Shown here: positions 4,522 through 7,155 of the stretch, piece after piece
How positions within the stretch are numbered: the stretch's first letter is position 1
Layout of the letters: every line of letters starts with the position of its first letter
Assembly: GCA_005792225.1 (NCBI GenBank)
Contig: SXSP01000205.1
Span: 1-7,155 of the forward strand
Reading direction: 5' to 3'
Source of the DNA: Bdellovibrionales bacterium
Lineage (GTDB): Bacteria; Bdellovibrionota; Bdellovibrionia; Bdellovibrionales; JAMPXM01
Length of the DNA stretch: 7,155 bases
Notes under the pieces: generated by a model
The model's database searches: none
What the model was told of the DNA's origin: nothing
What the model saw: the letters and a program-made list of their open reading frames with translations, nothing else
Program-made: the position numbers and the translations under genes

Positions 4522-7110
4522 TCAGATCTCGGCGATCGCATCGAGTCTCAGCGCGAGTTTACCTGAGGCCTGCAGCCTCTCGCGGCTCGCGTTCGTGTCG
4601 AGCGTCACTTTAAGTTGCCAATCGTTGTGATCCTCAGGATCCACGAGGGTCTGCTCGATCGTCCAGGCGGGCTCGCCTTCGCTCACGCGAGAAAAATGGG
4701 CACGCCGAGCGCCGGGATCGGTGCAGAGCGCTTGATGACCACCGGCCGCGTATTCCTCACCGATTTTTCGGAGCCTCAGCTCCGTCCACTCCTCGCCGTC
4801 CCCGTCTTTCGCAACACCCTCAGGCGACCAGTCGCGAAGAATTTCGATCGACGTCTCGAAATCTCCCGTCGCGAGAGTGCGGAGGAAGCGAAAAACGTCG
4901 TTCATGATTTTGATGCGGATCGCTTTTCGATCCGAGAGCGGATCGCGGGGTTTCTCCGGCTCGGTCGCAAGTGTCGCAACTTTCGCGCTGCCCGCGGTTC
5001 CGCCCGTGCGGATGCGTTCCCACTCGTCGATGAGACTTGAGTCAACACTTCTGACGATGGAGGCGAAGTACTCAGTGATGACATCGACTTCGTCGTTCTT
5101 CACGGTTTGCGGCACGGTTTGAACGAGCGCGCGGTAAACGTCAGAGAGGTACCGGAGTAACAAACCCTCGGCGCGTTGGAGTTCGTACTCGCGCACGTAC
5201 TCGGCGAAACTTTGATAAGTTTCATACATCTCGCGCGCAACTGACTTCGGCCTGATGTTTTCGGTGCCGACCCACGGATGTTTCTCGGAAAATTCGTTGA
5301 ACGTGGAATAAATGAAATCACGCAGCGGTTTGGGGTACTCGCACTTTTCGAGTTCCTCCATGCGTTCTTCGTACTCCATGCCCGCTTCTTTCATTTCGCG
5401 CATGCGCTCGGTTTTGACCCGGTCGAGCTGCTTTCTGAGAATCAAATCGGGGCTCTCCAGGATTGATTCAACGAGTGTGAGAACATCGAGGGCGTAAGTC
5501 TCCGACATCGGATCAAGAAGATTCAAGGTGTCGATCAGATAAAGTGAAAGCGCGTTGTTCAACGAAAAGTCTTCTTGGAGATCGACATTCACGCGCACGC
5601 GTTTCTCCCCGCGCTTCGCTTGGGGAATGATCTCAACGAGTTTGCGGTCAAGAAGCGACCGAAAAAGAGTGAACGCGAGCTTGCGATGTTTTTTCTTCGC
5701 GGCCTCCGGCTCGTGCGAGTCTCGTATCAATTGGCGAAGCGCGAGACATCCATCTTCGTCGGACCGCGAGAGGACACTGAGGAGCATTCCATGTGTGACC
5801 TGGAAGCGGCTTTGGAGCGCCTCTGGCTTTCCCCCGACGAGTTTTTTGAATGTGTCACCTGTCCACATGACGAAACCTTTTTCGGGTGGTTTCGCCTTCA
5901 CGATTTTTTTTGCTTTTTTCGGATCGGCTTTCGCTTTCGCTTCAAGGCGAATGTTCTCGATCACGTGTTCAGGCGCCTGGCAGACAACTCGGCCTTCCTC
6001 ATCAAAGCCCCGTCGTCCCGCTCGGCCCGCGATCTGGTGAAAATCGCGCGTCGAGAGGATGCCCGTCTTTTCTCCGTCATATTTGCAGAGCTTTGTGAAG
6101 AGAACCGTGCGGATCGGGATATTCACTCCCACACCGAGTGTATCGGTGCCGCAGATGACCTTGAGGAGGCCCGTCTGCGCGAGTTTTTCGACGAGAACGC
6201 GATACTTCGGAAGAAGGCCCGCATGGTGCAGCCCCACACCGTGCTTCAAAAACTTTTGGATCTCTTTTCCGTACGGACTCGAGAAGTCGACTCCGTGGAG
6301 AGCTTCGGCAATCGCCTTTTTTTGCTCCTTCGTTGCGAAATCAACGCTCATCAAATTTTGCGCTTCTTCGGCCGCCTCCCGCTGCGTGAAACAAACGAGA
6401 TAAACCGGCGCCGAATTTTGCGCGATCAAATCTTGAATCGTCTCGTAGAGCGGAGTTTCGCGGTATTCGAATTTGAGCGGAACCGGCCGCTCAGCGCTCG
6501 AGACGATTGCCGTCTCCCGCCCGGTGACGCTCGTGAGTTTGTCCTGAAAGAAATCCATTTCGCCGAGAGTCGCCGACATAAGGAGAAAGCGCGCGCGCGG
6601 AAGACTCAAGAGGGGGATCTGCCACGCGACACCCCGCTCGCGATCCGAATAATAGTGAAACTCGTCCATGATGATGTCGTCGACTTTCGCGAGTTCGCCC
6701 TCGCGCAGAGCCATATTGGCAAGAATTTCGGCCGTGCAACAGAGAATGGGCGCGTCTCGGTTGACACTCCCGTCGCCCGTCGACATTCCCACCTGCTCCG
6801 GTCCGAATTCCTTGGCGAGCGCCAAGAACTTCTCGTTCACCAAAGCCTTGATCGGGCATGTGTAGATGGAGCGTTTGCCTTTGGAGAGAGAATCGAAGTG
6901 CAGCGCCATGGCGACGAGGCTTTTACCTGATCCCGTCGGCGTGTTCAGAATGACGTTTTGTCCTTCGATCAAGGCGAGAATCGCCTCTTCCTGCGCGGGA
7001 TAGAGCTCCAGTTTTTTCTCTTGAGCGTAGTCGAGAAAGCGATCGAGGATCAGATCATTTGAGAGCTCTTCGAATTTCGGGAGGCGTTTGAAAAGCGGAA
7101 ACGAAGCCAT
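4522..7110 (-). CDS. Ski2-like DExH-box helicase with C-terminal DUF3516 region
   Basis: The 862-residue protein has a complete superfamily 2 helicase core. Motif I is TPTGSGKS (57-64), followed by PIKAL (86-90), motif II DEFH (149-152), motif III SAT (179-181), GLHHAGLLP (293-301), motif [11 protein letters not shown] (321-330) and motif [12 protein letters not shown] (359-368). These closely follow the Ski2/Mtr4 pattern. A very basic Lys/Ala linker (about 391-411) leads into a mostly helical C-terminal half that fits DUF3516 (PF12029). Proteins of this layout are usually 830-870 residues, so it is full length. It should use ATP to unwind or remodel RNA or DNA in the cytoplasm; the true substrate is not known to me. 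ATG 7110 has AAGAGGG seven bases upstream. The gene probably heads an operon with nth, which suggests, but does not prove, a role in nucleic-acid repair. The long open frame antisense to it at 5575-6930 is a shadow. Confidence 0.92.
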   Translation of the reverse strand: MASFPLFKRLPKFEELSNDLILDRFLDYAQEKKLELYPAQEEAILALIEGQNVILNTPTGSGKSLVAMALHFDSLSKGKRSIYTCPIKALVNEKFLALAKEFGPEQVGMSTGDGSVNRDAPILCCTAEILANMALREGELAKVDDIIMDEFHYYSDRERGVAWQIPLLSLPRARFLLMSATLGEMDFFQDKLTSVTGRETAIVSSAERPVPLKFEYRETPLYETIQDLIAQNSAPVYLVCFTQREAAEEAQNLMSVDFATKEQKKAIAEALHGVDFSSPYGKEIQKFLKHGVGLHHAGLLPKYRVLVEKLAQTGLLKVICGTDTLGVGVNIPIRTVLFTKLCKYDGEKTGILSTRDFHQIAGRAGRRGFDEEGRVVCQAPEHVIENIRLEAKAKADPKKAKKIVKAKPPEKGFVMWTGDTFKKLVGGKPEALQSRFQVTHGMLLSVLSRSDEDGCLALRQLIRDSHEPEAAKKKHRKLAFTLFRSLLDRKLVEIIPQAKRGEKRVRVNVDLQEDFSLNNALSLYLIDTLNLLDPMSETYALDVLTLVESILESPDLILRKQLDRVKTERMREMKEAGMEYEERMEELEKCEYPKPLRDFIYSTFNEFSEKHPWVGTENIRPKSVAREMYETYQSFAEYVREYELQRAEGLLLRYLSDVYRALVQTVPQTVKNDEVDVITEYFASIVRSVDSSLIDEWERIRTGGTAGSAKVATLATEPEKPRDPLSDRKAIRIKIMNDVFRFLRTLATGDFETSIEILRDWSPEGVAKDGDGEEWTELRLRKIGEEYAAGGHQALCTDPGARRAHFSRVSEGEPAWTIEQTLVDPEDHNDWQLKVTLDTNASRERLQASGKLALRLDAIAEI
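5904..5911 (-). other. A8 run in the linker codons of the helicase gene
   Basis: On the coding strand, GCA AAA AAA ATC (codons 400-403) contains eight A in a row, with another A6 just upstream (5919-5914). The register A AAA AAA is that of -1 slippery sites. A -1 shift would read 16 more codons and stop at TGA 5857-5855, giving a protein of about 418 residues that contains only the helicase core. No clear stimulatory stem or upstream Shine-Dalgarno-like element is visible, so the run may just reflect a Lys-rich linker. Confidence 0.3.
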
Positions 7111-7155
7111 GGTGCAGCCCTCTTGTTACGCGATCGATCGCGATCGAAATCGAAG
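7111..7155 (-). promoter_or_regulatory. Leader of the helicase gene with a 14-base perfect palindrome
   Basis: The Shine-Dalgarno site AAGAGGG (7124-7118) lies seven bases before the ATG. Just upstream, CGCGATCGATCGCG at 7129-7142 is a perfect palindrome, and a further CGATCG overlaps its edge (7141-7146). The palindrome could be an operator or a methylation-sensitive site. No promoter can be called because the window ends here. Confidence 0.4.

Noticed and set aside
5575..6930. A 451-codon open frame on the plus strand opposite the helicase gene
   Set aside because: It is fully antisense to a gene with every SF2 helicase motif in order. Its product has no recognisable domain, and long antisense frames are common opposite genes with this codon bias.
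1..7155. CRISPR array, tRNA, rRNA, IS element, phage genes or att sites
   Set aside because: No repeat-spacer series, no cloverleaf-like sequence, no transposase or integrase product and no terminal inverted repeats were seen; nearly all the window is covered by housekeeping-type genes.

Overview
The window reads as ordinary, gene-dense bacterial chromosome of moderate-to-high GC by eye. It has short intergenic gaps, overlapping genes and no sign of phage, plasmid, IS, CRISPR or RNA genes. A TIGR02147/DUF4423-type regulator, a family best known from Bdellovibrio-like bacteria and Fibrobacter, suggests Bdellovibrionota or a related deep Gram-negative lineage. A FemAB-like acyltransferase (COG3146), ClpS, a DUF2288 protein and a CxxCxxCC protein fit a Gram-negative bacterium. 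The taxonomic call is inference only.

Left part (1-1500): the 5' end of a secreted or periplasmic protein runs off the left edge on the minus strand. It is divergent from a TIGR02147-family regulator (345-1163, plus), with a 150-base shared control region. The regulator is convergent with clpS (minus), the N-degron adaptor of the Clp protease; their stops are 14 bases apart.

Middle (1500-3780): divergent from clpS, a COG3146 FemAB-like N-acyltransferase gene (1576-2751) overlaps by 11 bases a small DUF2288 gene that starts with TTG (2741-3046). The start rests on a good Shine-Dalgarno site and the family match. A 105-base gap follows, holding two copies of the palindrome GTGACTCAC spaced 32 bases apart, each followed by GATTCTCG. 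Then comes a YkgJ-type cysteine-cluster protein (3152-3778).

Right part (3769-7110, minus): a large Ski2-like DExH helicase with a C-terminal DUF3516 region lies upstream of an endonuclease III gene (nth) in the same direction, with a 66-base gap. They probably form a nucleic-acid maintenance operon. nth and the cysteine-cluster gene overlap tail to tail by 10 bases.

No clearly new multi-gene system was found. The items most worth a second look are the repeated palindromes before the cysteine-cluster gene, the frequent CGATCG hexamer (a cluster of it forms a 14-base palindrome before the helicase), the Arg at the ClpS gatekeeper position, and an A8 run at the domain boundary of the helicase.
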